From: Streptomyces sp. RerS4
GTDB taxonomy: Bacteria > Actinomycetota > Actinomycetes > Streptomycetales > Streptomycetaceae
DNA: 64,000 nt
NCBI RefSeq assembly: GCF_023515955.1
Contig: NZ_CP097322.1
Location: 2,999,501 to 3,063,500 of the forward strand
Direction of reading: 5' to 3'
In this document: positions 63,412 to 64,000 of the stretch, in pieces
Numbering within the stretch: the stretch's first letter is position 1
Layout: every line of letters begins with the position of its first letter
The notes under the pieces: generated by a model
Told to the model about the DNA's origin: nothing
The model's database searches: none
The model's input: only the letters and a program-made list of their open reading frames with translations
Made by a program: the position numbers and the translations under genes

Positions 63412-63466
63412 GGGCACGGCCTCCCCGCCGGGTACACTCTGTGAGTTGCTCGGCGAGGGAGGCCGT
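63412..63466 (+). promoter_or_regulatory. Promoter and structured leader before the L25 gene
   Basis: TTGGGG (63410-63415) and TACACT (63433-63438) could be a promoter. A long inverted repeat ACGGCCTCCC (63416-63425) with GGGAGGCCGT (63457-63466) overlaps it and forms a stem with a 31-nt loop, a possible regulated leader or terminator of prs. Evidence is pattern only. Confidence 0.4.
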
Positions 63467-63571
63467 ACCCGTTTTCCGGGACGGACGCTCCGTTATCGAC
63501 GCGCTCTTCGTAGCAGGCCGTTTCGGCCGGGTGACCCAGTCCGCATTTCCGTCACCCCACGAGGAGTGAGC

Positions 63572-64000
63572 ATGTCCGAGATCAAGCTTTCCGCGCAGCT
63601 TCGCGACACCTTCGGCAAGGGCTCGGCCCGTCAGGCCCGTCGTGACTCCCTGACCCCGGGTGTCATCTACGGCCACGGCAACGACCCGAAGCACGTCAAC
63701 GTCGAGGCCCACGGCCTGATGATGGCCCTCAAGACCCCGAACGTCCTGCTCTCCCTGGACATCGCGGGCGCCGGCACCGAGCTGGTCATCCCGAAGGCCG
63801 TGCAGCGTCACCCCCTCAAGCGCACCATCTCCCACGTCGACTTCCTGATCGTCCAGAAGGGCGAGAAGGTCACCGTCGAGGTTCCCGTCGTGACCGAGGG
63901 CGAGCTCGCCGCCGGCGGCAACCTGCTGGAGACCCTCCTCACCACCATCACGGTCGAGGCCGAGGCCACCCACATCCCGACCGAGGTCACCGTCTCCATC
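63572..64000 (+). CDS. rplY: 50S ribosomal protein L25/Ctc (5' part, cut at window edge)
   Basis: 143 codons of a 5S-rRNA-binding ribosomal protein of the Ctc type. SEIKLSAQLRDTFGKGSARQ and RHPLKRTISHVDFLIV are standard L25/TL5 motifs, followed by the start of the Ctc C-terminal domain (KVTVEVPVVTEGELAAGGNL). ATG 63572 follows GAGGAG at 5 nt. The gene continues beyond 64000. Confidence 0.93.
   Translation, partial: MSEIKLSAQLRDTFGKGSARQARRDSLTPGVIYGHGNDPKHVNVEAHGLMMALKTPNVLLSLDIAGAGTELVIPKAVQRHPLKRTISHVDFLIVQKGEKVTVEVPVVTEGELAAGGNLLETLLTTITVEAEATHIPTEVTVSI

Overview
The window is a high-GC actinobacterial chromosome segment and almost certainly Streptomyces. Evidence is the codon bias with virtually no TTA codons, a tRNA-Leu(UAA) of the bldA type, paired Rpf-type hydrolases, a DivIVA-like coiled-coil protein, and the familiar core order cbs - GDSL esterase - thiolase - bldA - cfa - ndh - ppx - DUF501 - divIC - eno - rpf genes - mfd - glmU - prs - L25. 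I see no phage, IS transposase or CRISPR array. It is a core-genome stretch with some accessory islets.

Layout. 1-6.9 kb: histidine catabolism on the minus strand (hutU, an M20 amidohydrolase, hutF; the first two are coupled by a 4-bp overlap), a DapDC-like PLP decarboxylase and an RpiR/SIS regulator. 7-14.3 kb: cystathionine beta-synthase, a secreted SGNH hydrolase, a thiolase whose 3' end runs into seven 99-bp tandem repeats, and small conserved proteins. 14.4-19.5 kb: Bax-inhibitor-1-like protein, bldA, and a MacB/FtsX-type ABC exporter. 19.5-22.9 kb: cyclopropane fatty acid synthase and type II NADH dehydrogenase, with two Rex-like operators upstream of the latter. 22.9-29 kb: ppx/DUF501/divIC/eno and two Rpf-LysM proteins, the first behind a c-di-AMP riboswitch. 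29-33.5 kb: a cytochrome P450 divergent from a flavohaemoglobin, then MazG and a SurA-like lipoprotein. 33.7-41.6 kb: YfhO membrane protein, Ser/Thr kinase with TPR-like tail, a solitary HsdM-HsdS-like fusion and a lipoprotein. 41.6-50.4 kb: mfd, a DUF2079 protein and a second, paralogous ABC exporter. 50.7-54.2 kb: an MFS exporter, a membrane protein and a DivIVA-like protein.

The most unusual part is 54.3-59.2 kb. Four genes around one divergent promoter region carry toxin-type nucleic-acid enzymes, each fused or adjacent to a SUKH immunity domain: YrhB - XOO_2897-like deaminase - SUKH-4 (with an apparent single-base frameshift), a WHH-type HNH nuclease fused to SMI1/SUKH, a YwqJ-type deaminase, and SUKH-3. 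No secretion or trafficking domains are visible, so it looks like a domesticated intracellular version of polymorphic-toxin parts.

59.2-64 kb: an unpaired NarL-type sensor kinase, tRNA-Gln(UUG), glmU, prs and the 5' part of the L25 gene, cut by the window edge. A repeated theme is short tandem repeats starting at, or just after, stop codons, plus two intergenic arrays of GTAC spaced exactly 7 nt. All functional calls come from reading motifs by eye; no database search was run.
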